A program made the position numbers and the translations under genes. From JAKFFN01 sp964444305 (GTDB lineage Bacteria; Sumerlaeota; Sumerlaeia; Sumerlaeales; Sumerlaeaceae), in the NCBI GenBank assembly GCA_964444305.1, contig CAYUGQ010000007.1, positions 1 to 42,984 on the forward strand: DNA of 42,984 bases, written 5' to 3'. The first letter of the stretch is position 1. The number at the start of each line of letters is the position of its first letter. The notes beneath the pieces are model-generated. The model was not told where the DNA came from. It searched no databases and worked only from the letters and a program-made list of their open reading frames with translations. Below are positions 1 to 7,674 of the stretch, one piece after another.

Positions 1-488
1 TAATAACGAACACAGCGATAACACTGAATGCAGCGGTTCATTTCATGATGGATGAACGGGCCAAGGTCCTGGTTAACCCAGGTGCGTTTGGAGAAACGGT
101 TACGGCGGTGCTGGTGTTCGCTGAGGACCGTCATGTCCTGAAGCATACACTCGCCACCTTCGTCGCAGACGGGGCAGTCATGGGGGTGATTCAGCATGAG
201 GTCTTCGATGACCTGCTTGCGGAACTTCGATGCGTAGTCGTCGTTGACATTGACAACCATGCCGTCGGCCACCTTGACCATACAGCTCATCTCGAGACGG
301 GCGGGTTTATCTTCACCGGGAGCAATCATGCATGCACATAGGCGACAGGCCCCGGCAGCGCCGAGGGCTTCATGATAGCAGAAGTGAGGAATGACCTGTC
401 CTTCATTGAGGATAGCCTGAAGCACGTTTGTGTCAGCGTCTACCTCACGGGTAACCCCGTCGATTGTGATTTTTACTTTCTCAGCCAT
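1..488 (-). CDS. nuoG: NADH-quinone oxidoreductase subunit G, N-terminal part (cut by window edge)
   Basis: Only the first 162 codons are visible. The ATG at 488 lies 6 bases after the nuoF stop. The translation shows a [2Fe-2S] ferredoxin domain with Cys at about residues 37, 48, 51 and 69. A His-Cys3 [4Fe-4S] site follows (His101, Cys105, Cys108, Cys114). The start of a further cluster motif (CIQCYRC, about residues 153-159) sits at the edge. In complex I this peripheral-arm subunit carries electrons from NuoF/NuoE toward NuoI and NuoB. It is the last visible gene of the minus-strand nuo operon. The membrane subunits H-N, if present, lie outside the window to the left. Confidence 0.93.
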   Translation of the reverse strand, partial: MAEKVKITIDGVTREVDADTNVLQAILNEGQVIPHFCYHEALGAAGACRLCACMIAPGEDKPARLEMSCMVKVADGMVVNVNDDYASKFRKQVIEDLMLNHPHDCPVCDEGGECMLQDMTVLSEHQHRRNRFSKRTWVNQDLGPFIHHEMNRCIQCYRCVRY

Positions 489-494
489 AAACCA

Positions 495-1811
495 TTAAAC
501 CCCCGCCACTTTATCACGCCAGAATTCCGGTTTTGACCCCGGAGTTGCCGGGGCGGTGCCAGCCTCGGCAATTTTGGCTTCAAACTCATGTCGGAACGTG
601 GTGATGGCGCTCAGGAGAGGACCCTGGGCACCGGGCGCAAATGCGCAAAATGTATGAAGGATGTGCTTTGACATGTCGTCGAGAACACCAAGGTCCGAGG
701 CGTTGCCTTTGCCGTTTGCTATGGCGGTGACAATCTCGTAAATCCAGGGAATACCCTCGCGGCAAGGCGTGCAGAAACCGCAGCTTTCGCGGGCGTAGAA
801 CAGCATGATATTCGACGTGGCCTTGACGATGCAGTCGTCTTCATCGAAAGCGATAATTCCTGCTGTACCCATACGGGATCCCGCTTTGCCGACAGTGTCA
901 TAATCCATGGGGGTATCAAACTGATCGGGCGTCATAAAGGGAGTTGAAAGGCCGCCGGGAATGATACCTTTCCACGGACTGCGGCTGGGGCCGCCGGCGT
1001 AATCTTCCATGATTTCATCAATAGGCGTTCCGAGAGGAAGCTCCCACAGGCCGGGTTTTTTAAGACGTCCGCTGGCACCCATGATTTTTGTTCCTGCATT
1101 GCCCGTGAGGCCAAGACCCTTAAACCACTCGGCTCCGTTTGCCAGGATATGCGGAATGTTCGAGAAGGTCTCGACGTTATTGACGATGGTGGGCTGTCCG
1201 AGGAATCCTCGAACCTGGGGGAAAGGCGGCTTGCTTCGCGGGTTTGCGCGTTTGCCTTCCAGAGCGTTTAGCAGAGCGGTCTCTTCGCCGCAGATGTAGC
1301 GTCCGGCGCTTAGGTGGGTTTCAAGGTGAAAATCAAACCCGCTGCCGAGGATGTTCTTGCCCAAGAGTCCTTTTTCTTCAGCTTCGGCGATGGCACGATC
1401 GAGGATCGAAGAACCATAAGCGTATTCGTATCTTACGAAAATGAAGCCTTTTGTCATCTGCATGGCGTAGGCGGAAATGATCATGCCTTCGATGAGCTGA
1501 TGAGGATCATTCTGAATGAGAGCACGATCTTTAAACGTGCCGGGTTCCATCTCGTCGCAGTTGCAGACAAGGTACTTTTGTCCCTCGAAATCCATAGGGA
1601 CAAACGACCACTTCATTCCGGTGGGAAAACCTGCACCTCCGCGGCCGCGAAGGGCGCTGTCTTTTACGACCTGCTGAACTTCGGCAGGAGTCATTTTGAC
1701 GGCTTTGCGGAGGCCCTCGTAGCCGCCGTTGCCTACATACTTGTCATGGAAGACGGGTTCGCCGGGGTTTTGCAGGTCAAAGTTTTTGGTTAGAACTTTA
1801 ACTTCAGCCAT
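495..1811 (-). CDS. nuoF: NADH-quinone oxidoreductase subunit F (NADH/FMN subunit)
   Basis: At 438 residues this is normal length for NuoF, which oxidises NADH through FMN. The glycine-rich nucleotide/FMN motif GRGGAGFPTGMKWSF is at residues 56-70, and a CNCDEMEPGTFKDR segment follows near 83. The [4Fe-4S] N3 site is at about 340-350 (ESCGFCTPCREG), with the fourth ligand in HTFCAFAPGAQGP near 388. The ATG overlaps the nuoE stop by one base (TAATG), which implies translational coupling. The wording of the motifs resembles enterobacterial NuoF more than the Thermus or mitochondrial type. A second Cys in CNCDE replaces the Ala found in E. coli. Confidence 0.97.
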   Translation of the reverse strand: MAEVKVLTKNFDLQNPGEPVFHDKYVGNGGYEGLRKAVKMTPAEVQQVVKDSALRGRGGAGFPTGMKWSFVPMDFEGQKYLVCNCDEMEPGTFKDRALIQNDPHQLIEGMIISAYAMQMTKGFIFVRYEYAYGSSILDRAIAEAEEKGLLGKNILGSGFDFHLETHLSAGRYICGEETALLNALEGKRANPRSKPPFPQVRGFLGQPTIVNNVETFSNIPHILANGAEWFKGLGLTGNAGTKIMGASGRLKKPGLWELPLGTPIDEIMEDYAGGPSRSPWKGIIPGGLSTPFMTPDQFDTPMDYDTVGKAGSRMGTAGIIAFDEDDCIVKATSNIMLFYARESCGFCTPCREGIPWIYEIVTAIANGKGNASDLGVLDDMSKHILHTFCAFAPGAQGPLLSAITTFRHEFEAKIAEAGTAPATPGSKPEFWRDKVAGV

Positions 1812-2500
1812 TACTTTTTGCCTCCGTCGCTGTTCTCAGTGGGGGAATCTACGGTTTTCTCCGGGGCAGGATCAGACCCTGTCTGATCGCTGGTTTCCGG
1901 CGGTGGCTGAGATGTTGCACCGCCAGTTGAGGCGGAGGCAGCCGGTTTGGCCGAGCCGTTCGCGCTGAAAATCTGATCAAGAGTTTCCGTGGTCAAATTG
2001 CTGTGAAGCTCATCGCCCACCATCATACAGGGGGCTTTGTCACAGTTGCCCAGGCAGACGATGGGTAGCAGGGTGTATTCGCCATCTGGGGTGGTTTCAC
2101 CCAATTTGATACCGAGTTTTTGCTCCAGATGCTCACGGTTGTTATCACAGCCGCCGAGATAGCAGGAAATGGAGTCACACATGACGATGATATTACGACC
2201 GACGGGCTCACGGAAGAACCAGTTAAAGAAGGTTGCAACGCCTTCCACTTCGGGGCGCGAGACACCAACAATGTCTGAGGCTTCGTTAATGCCGCGGTTT
2301 GGCAACCAGCCGCCGTAATAATTCTGAAGCTGCTGCATGACCCAGATTAGGCCGACGCGGCGGTCGGCGTAATGGGTGCAGTGCTCACTGAGGTGATCGC
2401 GCAGGTCGTCCGGCAGAGAGGGGAGAGCATCCGCTTCGGCGTTCGACATGATCAGCTTGTCGCTGGCGCGCAGGGCCAGTATGTTAGAATTTGTTACCAT
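1811..2500 (-). CDS. nuoE: NADH-quinone oxidoreductase subunit E with disordered C-terminal tail
   Basis: This is the thioredoxin-fold [2Fe-2S] subunit that pairs with NuoF. The four ligand cysteines are Cys108, Cys113, Cys149 and Cys153, in the usual C-x4-C / C-x3-C arrangement. At 229 residues it is longer than the roughly 160-170 of typical NuoE. The excess is a tail from about residue 181 rich in Ser, Pro, Thr, Glu and Gly, which looks disordered. The ATG at 2500 is 2 bases after the nuoCD stop. An internal Met at residue 18 (2449) is a possible alternative start, because the first 17 residues are not a conserved part of the family. Confidence 0.94.
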   Translation of the reverse strand: MVTNSNILALRASDKLIMSNAEADALPSLPDDLRDHLSEHCTHYADRRVGLIWVMQQLQNYYGGWLPNRGINEASDIVGVSRPEVEGVATFFNWFFREPVGRNIIVMCDSISCYLGGCDNNREHLEQKLGIKLGETTPDGEYTLLPIVCLGNCDKAPCMMVGDELHSNLTTETLDQIFSANGSAKPAASASTGGATSQPPPETSDQTGSDPAPEKTVDSPTENSDGGKK

Positions 2501-2502
2501 AA

Positions 2503-4266
2503 TTATCGATCCACATCCGCCAGAACATAGTCCATCGCACCGATGACAGCCAGCAAATCGCTGAGAAGGAAACCTTCACAGAGAGCAGGCAGGGTTTGCA
2601 TGTGGGCAAAGCTAGGTGCTCTGACCCGAAGACGGTACGGTGATGTGCGGCCATCGCTGATGACGTGATATCCGCCGAAACCCTTTGGCTGTTCGACGTA
2701 TTGAACGGCTTCGCCCGGTGGGAGATCCAGGCCCCATCCAACGGCGAGGAAATGGTTGATGAGAGCCTCGATATCCATCATGGTTTCAGCCTTTGCCGGC
2801 GGAAACGCATAACGGTTGTCACGGCTGATGTACTCGCCGTCGGGCATCATATCAACGCACTGCTTGATGATGCGCGCGCTTTCGGCCATTTCCGCATGAC
2901 GACAGGCTCCGCGAGACCAGCAGTCGCCGTCCGGGAGGGACGGAATGTCGAACTCAAATGCTTCGTATCCACCATAAGGCATGGCTTTGCGGGCATCCCA
3001 CTTTGAGCCGGCACCACGGAGATTCGGGCCGGTTACGCCCCACTCCCAGCACTCTTCCTCGTTCATAACCCCGACGCCAATAGTGCGGCTTTTAAAGATG
3101 GGGTTTTTAAACATGAGGTTAAAGTATTCGTTAAGGTGCTTGTCGAAATCCTTAAGGAATTCAAGGATAGGTTCGCGCCATCCAGGGGGGAGATCCATGC
3201 TGCATCCGCCGATACGAAGGAAATTTGGATGCATGCGTCCGCCGGTGATCATTTCGATGATCTTGAAGAGTTTTTCACGCTCGCGGAAGGTGTAAAAAAC
3301 GGGAGTCATTGCACCAACGTCGTGGCCGAAAGTGCCGAGCCAGACGAGGTGATTACAGATCCGATAGATTTCGCCGATCATGATACGCATGACCTGGGCG
3401 CGTTCAGGCACTTCGATGCCGGCGAGCTTTTCGCAAGCCATAACATACGGCAGTTCGTTATAGGTTCCGCCAAGGTAATCTACGCGGTCGGTGTAGGGAA
3501 TATAGGTATGGAAAGTCTGGCGCTCAGCCATTTTTTCCGCGCCTCGATGATGGTAACCGATGACGGGATAAACTTTTTCCAGGTATTCGCCGTTCATGGT
3601 CAGGACGACACGAAGAACACCGTGGGTTCCCGGGTGGTTAGGACCCAGGTTGAGAATCATTAGGTCTTCGCCGTCCGCACCTTTTGTGCGTATGGCGGAG
3701 TCACCGGACTGAAATACTTCGAAGCCTTCAAACTCTTGCAGATCTTCCGGGCGCACGACCAGGGGTTCCATTTCGGTGGCGCGGTTGGGGTGATCTTTTC
3801 GCAGGGGATAGCCCTTCCACCAGTCCGGCATAAGGATGCGGCGCTGATTTGGGTGGCCGTCAAACTTGATGCCGAACATGTCGTAGACTTCACGTTCATA
3901 CCAGTCGGCGTTTTTAAACGTGCTGGATATGGACGGCACCGTTGGTTCGTCGGCGGTGTCTTCGACGGGAACTTTGAGAAGAACAGTTTCGCCGCGTTCG
4001 GGGCTAAGAAGAGTATACTGCATGGTGAAACGATGCTTTTCACCGGCGGGGCGACCCTGGCGCTGAGATTCATCAACTGCGGTGACGTCGAGAAGCATTC
4101 GATAGGGCTTTTCGGCATCAGTTTTCAAGCGGTTGATGCTATTAACGATTTCCGAAGGGCGAACGCTTCGCACATTATCGTAACCAACGATTCCGCGATC
4201 ACCATGAAGAAGCGTGTTCTCAGATGTTTCCCAGATTGGCTTTTCTACGCTGCGCGAAAACTTCAT
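2503..4266 (-). CDS. nuoCD: NADH-quinone oxidoreductase fused subunit C/D
   Basis: 587 residues hold two complex I subunits in one chain. Residues about 1-180 are the 30-kDa NuoC domain, with the signature YEREVYDMFGI followed by a DHP-containing stretch. From about residue 205 the 49-kDa NuoD domain begins with NLGPNHPGTHGVLR and ends in the family-typical ALAC... replacement GAMDYVLADVDR. NuoD forms the quinone site with NuoB and descends from the large subunit of NiFe hydrogenases. The C-D fusion is known from enterobacteria and related complex I lineages. The start ATG overlaps the nuoB stop by 4 bases (ATGA). Confidence 0.96.
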   Translation of the reverse strand: MKFSRSVEKPIWETSENTLLHGDRGIVGYDNVRSVRPSEIVNSINRLKTDAEKPYRMLLDVTAVDESQRQGRPAGEKHRFTMQYTLLSPERGETVLLKVPVEDTADEPTVPSISSTFKNADWYEREVYDMFGIKFDGHPNQRRILMPDWWKGYPLRKDHPNRATEMEPLVVRPEDLQEFEGFEVFQSGDSAIRTKGADGEDLMILNLGPNHPGTHGVLRVVLTMNGEYLEKVYPVIGYHHRGAEKMAERQTFHTYIPYTDRVDYLGGTYNELPYVMACEKLAGIEVPERAQVMRIMIGEIYRICNHLVWLGTFGHDVGAMTPVFYTFREREKLFKIIEMITGGRMHPNFLRIGGCSMDLPPGWREPILEFLKDFDKHLNEYFNLMFKNPIFKSRTIGVGVMNEEECWEWGVTGPNLRGAGSKWDARKAMPYGGYEAFEFDIPSLPDGDCWSRGACRHAEMAESARIIKQCVDMMPDGEYISRDNRYAFPPAKAETMMDIEALINHFLAVGWGLDLPPGEAVQYVEQPKGFGGYHVISDGRTSPYRLRVRAPSFAHMQTLPALCEGFLLSDLLAVIGAMDYVLADVDR

Positions 4267-4823
4267 TTCAGGGGCTCACCTGTAGGAGTGGTAAGTACGC
4301 CGGGTGTAACTGGGCGAAACGCGTTGTCTTCCAGCACGAGGCCGAGAGGCCGCTGACGGCTTTGCTGCACCTGTTCCTGAAGAAGCATCAGTCCTTCAAG
4401 GAAGGCTTCAGGGCGGGGAGGGCAGCCGGGGATGTAGACGTCAACTGGTAGTAGTGTATCGATACCCTGGACGACGCTGTAGATGTCATACATTCCTCCG
4501 GAGTTAGCACATGACCCCATGGAAATAACCCAGCGGGGTTCCATGAGCTGTTCATAGAGGCGGACGATGCTGGGAGCCATTTTTTTAAAGACGGTGCCGG
4601 CGATAACCATGAGATCAGCCTCACGGGGGGAACCGCGAAGGACTTCGGCTCCGAAACGGCTTACGTCATAAGGCGACGTGAACGATGTCATCATTTCCAC
4701 GTAGCAACAGCTCAGTCCAAAGTTGAAAGGCCAGATGGAGTACTTACGCCCCCAGTTGACCATGTCACTTAAACGCGCGAAGACGAATGGTTGCTGGGAA
4801 CTTTTTTCGAAGGATGGCGCCAT
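4263..4823 (-). CDS. nuoB: NADH-quinone oxidoreductase subunit B (cluster N2)
   Basis: 186 residues. The vicinal cysteines of the N2 [4Fe-4S] site are Cys39-Cys40 in LSCCYVEM. Cys105 (MGSCANSGG) and Cys134 (YIPGCPPRPEA) complete the ligand set. This is the last cluster before quinone. The start at 4823 was chosen over the downstream Met21 for two reasons. It has a strong Shine-Dalgarno sequence 6 bases upstream, and the N-terminal FARLSDMVNWGRK stretch aligns with E. coli NuoB upstream of Met21. As a result the gene overlaps the end of nuoA by 55 bases. The stop overlaps nuoCD by 4 bases. Confidence 0.96.
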   Translation of the reverse strand: MAPSFEKSSQQPFVFARLSDMVNWGRKYSIWPFNFGLSCCYVEMMTSFTSPYDVSRFGAEVLRGSPREADLMVIAGTVFKKMAPSIVRLYEQLMEPRWVISMGSCANSGGMYDIYSVVQGIDTLLPVDVYIPGCPPRPEAFLEGLMLLQEQVQQSRQRPLGLVLEDNAFRPVTPGVLTTPTGEPLK

Positions 4824-5158
4824 TGTAGACCTCCTCTCAGCCAGATGTAGGCGAGACCGCCGGCTAAAAATCCGATAAATATTAACACTTTAACAAATCC
4901 ATCCCACCCCAGTTCACGGACGCCCATAGCATAAGTGAAAAGGAATGCCATCTCGACGTCAAACATTAGAAAGAAGATGGCAACGAGATAATAGGGGATA
5001 GATGTTTTTACATGAGCGGCACCTGTCGGGGCAACGCCAGACTCATAAGGGGCATCTTTTACTTTATTGGGGGTGGGTTTGCCGAGAAAATGGCTCAGGC
5101 CAATGATTATGCAGGCCATCCCAACCACAAGAATCGTATAAACTAGAAGTTCAAGCAC
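4769..5158 (-). CDS. nuoA: NADH-quinone oxidoreductase subunit A
   Basis: 129 residues with three membrane helices, at about residues 3-25, 57-83 and 91-110. The conserved FLMFDVEMAFLF segment lies in the second helix. NuoA is a small membrane subunit at the junction with the peripheral arm near the quinone tunnel. The start is GTG at 5158, with only a weak ribosome site. The last 18 codons overlap nuoB, and the C-terminal tail (about residues 112-129) is hydrophilic and probably not conserved. It is the first gene of the minus-strand operon, so the nuo promoter should lie between 5159 and about 5350. I could not assign it there with confidence. Confidence 0.95.
   Translation of the reverse strand: MLELLVYTILVVGMACIIIGLSHFLGKPTPNKVKDAPYESGVAPTGAAHVKTSIPYYLVAIFFLMFDVEMAFLFTYAMGVRELGWDGFVKVLIFIGFLAGGLAYIWLRGGLQWRHPSKKVPSNHSSSRV
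4830..4836 (-). promoter_or_regulatory. Strong ribosome binding site of nuoB, inside nuoA
   Basis: On the minus strand GAGGAGG stands 6 bases before the nuoB ATG at 4823. It lies inside the coding region of nuoA. It decides the long start of nuoB and therefore a real 55-base overlap of the two genes. Confidence 0.8.
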
Positions 5159-5340
5159 AGGAATCCAATTCTGTCATTCTGGGCGCAATGCCTTGCCAGT
5201 TAAGCTTTAGTGACAAAACTAGCCTCGGCTTTATGCAACGAAGCAAGAGAAAAATTTCACAAAGTCGTGATGATCGCGTATGTTGTTGATGGGGCAATAG
5301 ATACAAGGGCGATGCAAGCTTAGTGCCCGGCTATGAATCA

Positions 5341-5378
5341 GATAAAATTATGGAGCGCCGGGCGATACCCGGCGCTCC
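5341..5378 (-). terminator. Rho-independent terminator of the phosphoesterase gene
   Basis: A perfect 11-base inverted repeat (GGAGCGCCGGG / CCCGGCGCTCC) with a 5-base loop occupies 5352-5378, starting 7 bases after the stop at 5386. On the minus strand it is followed by a T-rich stretch (ATAATTTTATC). It separates this gene from the nuo operon on the same strand. Confidence 0.85.
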
Positions 5379-5385
5379 GAAATGG

Positions 5386-7449
5386 TTACTTTTCCTGGAT
5401 TTCGTAGACCATATCATTGAGGGAGCCCACCAAAACGCGATCACGCCATAAGGCCGGGCCAGTGAAGATGAAACCGGGCTGCAAGGCAACACTCCACTCA
5501 ACCTTGTTTTCAGAGAGGTCGACGCAATAAACATTTCCTCCGACGGATCCGATGTATAGTTTATCGCCTCTCAGGCGTGGAACGGAGTCGAAAAGATCGT
5601 CTTTCTTTTCCGGGCGGACTGGGAGATCAAACACTTTGTGACCATACTCCACATCATGTCCGACGACGTGGCCATTAATGCTGCCAAAGTAAGCCACGCC
5701 ATCTTTAATGACTGCGGTGCTGTAGCTGGGGCCGAGTTCATCTTTCTGGGGCCGATAAGCCCACATGGTTCCACCGGTGGCCTGGCTGATGCAGCGTACG
5801 GTGTAGTCGTGGGAGCAGACGATGATATTATCGCCGGAAATGACGGGGTTTGACGTGGCTGCGGAAAGCCAGCCGCTGGCGTGTTGAGAAATGGGAATTT
5901 TCCAGATAAGTTCACCATCTTCAGCGTCCAAGGCGTAGAAGAAATTATCCCAGGCACCAAAGAAGAGTCGGCCATTGGCAAGAGCCGGGGTGGCTTTAAT
6001 AAGATTTTCTGCGGCAAAGGACCATTTCTTTTCGCCGGATTTAAGATCCAGGGCATACATGTTTTTGTCCCCACTGCCAATATAAACGGTGTCTTCGGTG
6101 ACGAGGGGGCTGGCCAGAACAGCCTGCTCTGTTTTAAACTTCCAGATTTCCGCCCCGGTTTTTGGGTCGAGGCAATAAACGTGGCTGTCCATGCTTCCCA
6201 CCACAAGAGCTGTGGATGTAACAGCGGGGCTGGAGAGCACTTCACTGTTAAGATTTCGCTGCCAGAGAGTTTTGCCTTCTTCGCTGGCCAGGTCAAAAGC
6301 CCGCATGTAGCCGTCGTTGGCACCGACATAAAGGATATCTTCAAAAACGACCGGGTGAGACTGGTTGCCGCTGTCGAGGGGAAAACGGCGGGTGATGGTC
6401 GTGCGCGAATCGTCTGCGGTTTCAAATTGCAGGGTGCTGATGAGAGTGGTTTCGTTATCCGGGACTTCCACGGTAAGCTGATGAATGCCATTTTTCAACT
6501 TTGTGCCGGTGAGATCAAGCAGACCGGACTTAATCTCAAGGCCAGCGCTGGACTGCTGGTCGAGGACGAGAGCTGCGGGACCGGAGTAAGGGGAGTCGTT
6601 GAGTTGAACGGAAACTTGAAGAGTGGTATCTGTCATGATGGCATTTAGAGTACCGCGGTTGGCACGGCTGTCTGTCGGAATCGGGTCCTCTTCGGAAGTC
6701 TTGTCTTCAGAGTAAATGCGGGTGATAGCTGAAATTTGGTTTGGTTCGACGCGAAAAACGCGGTAACTGCGGGCCGGCGAACCTTTGCTGCTGACGCTGC
6801 CACCCATGGTGTAGGTGGTGCCATTGCGGGCGCGTCGCTGGAAGGTGTGTCCATGGCCGTCGACGACGAGCGGGACATTATAGTTAGAAATCATTTCAGC
6901 AAATTTGAATTCGTTGTCAATGAAGTGCCCGCGGTGGAGCGCAGGATGGTGCATGGCAATCACGGTGAAGCCATCTTTCGGGGCGGATTTGAGATCCTCT
7001 TCCAACTGCTTCATCTGAAGTCCATCCAGATGCCCATAATGCTCGATAAGCATGGAGCTGTCCATGATGACAAAGCGTACGCCTTTGTGATCAAACATTT
7101 TATAGGTTTCGCCGAGAGCACGACGATAGTTTTCTTTGCCGCTGTCTGACCAGCGGACGTCGTGATTGCCCATGGCTGGATATATGGGGCGTTTGCTGGC
7201 TTCGAGAATTGGTTTTACGATGTCGTATTCGGATTCATAGCCGTATTCGGTGATGTCCCCGGTAAGGAGAATAAACTCGGCTTCGGGAAAATTTTCTTCC
7301 ACGTCCTTCAGTGCGGCTTCGAGGTTTACCTCGTTATCATTGATACCGATATGTGGGTCTGTGAACTGGATGAAAGTAAACGGCTGGATCTGAGCGCAGA
7401 CGGCGGTGGCCCAAAGCCCCAGCAGTAGTAATGCGACGTAGCGAATCAT
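5386..7449 (-). CDS. Exported metallophosphoesterase fused to a PQQ-type beta-propeller
   Basis: 687 residues. A signal peptide at about 1-20 ends in AVCAQ. Residues 24-240 form a calcineurin-like phosphoesterase domain with its metal ligands: TDPHIG (Asp31, His33), LTGDITE (Asp65), GNHD (Asn95, His96), AMHHPALH (about His167/168) and DGHGH (His199, His201). A beta-sandwich-like linker follows (about 255-350). The C-terminal part, about 360-687, has repeated 'GS.D..VYALD..TG...W' blades of the BamB/PQQ quinoprotein-like propeller type. The enzyme is probably periplasmic. The substrate is unknown; cyclic nucleotide, phosphodiester or phosphomonoester are all possible. It is a single gene with GGGGA upstream of the ATG and its own terminator. 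No PQQ-dependent dehydrogenase catalytic motif was seen, so the propeller is probably structural or binding. Confidence 0.9.
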   Translation of the reverse strand: MIRYVALLLLGLWATAVCAQIQPFTFIQFTDPHIGINDNEVNLEAALKDVEENFPEAEFILLTGDITEYGYESEYDIVKPILEASKRPIYPAMGNHDVRWSDSGKENYRRALGETYKMFDHKGVRFVIMDSSMLIEHYGHLDGLQMKQLEEDLKSAPKDGFTVIAMHHPALHRGHFIDNEFKFAEMISNYNVPLVVDGHGHTFQRRARNGTTYTMGGSVSSKGSPARSYRVFRVEPNQISAITRIYSEDKTSEEDPIPTDSRANRGTLNAIMTDTTLQVSVQLNDSPYSGPAALVLDQQSSAGLEIKSGLLDLTGTKLKNGIHQLTVEVPDNETTLISTLQFETADDSRTTITRRFPLDSGNQSHPVVFEDILYVGANDGYMRAFDLASEEGKTLWQRNLNSEVLSSPAVTSTALVVGSMDSHVYCLDPKTGAEIWKFKTEQAVLASPLVTEDTVYIGSGDKNMYALDLKSGEKKWSFAAENLIKATPALANGRLFFGAWDNFFYALDAEDGELIWKIPISQHASGWLSAATSNPVISGDNIIVCSHDYTVRCISQATGGTMWAYRPQKDELGPSYSTAVIKDGVAYFGSINGHVVGHDVEYGHKVFDLPVRPEKKDDLFDSVPRLRGDKLYIGSVGGNVYCVDLSENKVEWSVALQPGFIFTGPALWRDRVLVGSLNDMVYEIQEK

Positions 7450-7674
7450 GGAAAATCCCCAATTTGGTTAGTTTAACACCTCTAATGCAACGACAGACAC
7501 GGGCGGGGGTCAACCGGAAATCTGAAGTTATTTGCCGACTTGCGGGGGACTTGAAGAGGGGGAAAGCTAAAACCACTGGATTCTGTCCGAGATGGAGTTC
7601 CTGGCTCGACGGAAGACAGTTTTTATAGCATATCCTCGTCGGGTATGTATGGGTTATTCTGAGGTATCGAAACT

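Noticed and set aside
4263..4763. Shorter nuoB starting at Met21 (4763), which would avoid overlap with nuoA.
   Set aside because: The upstream start has a far better ribosome site and conserved N-terminal residues.
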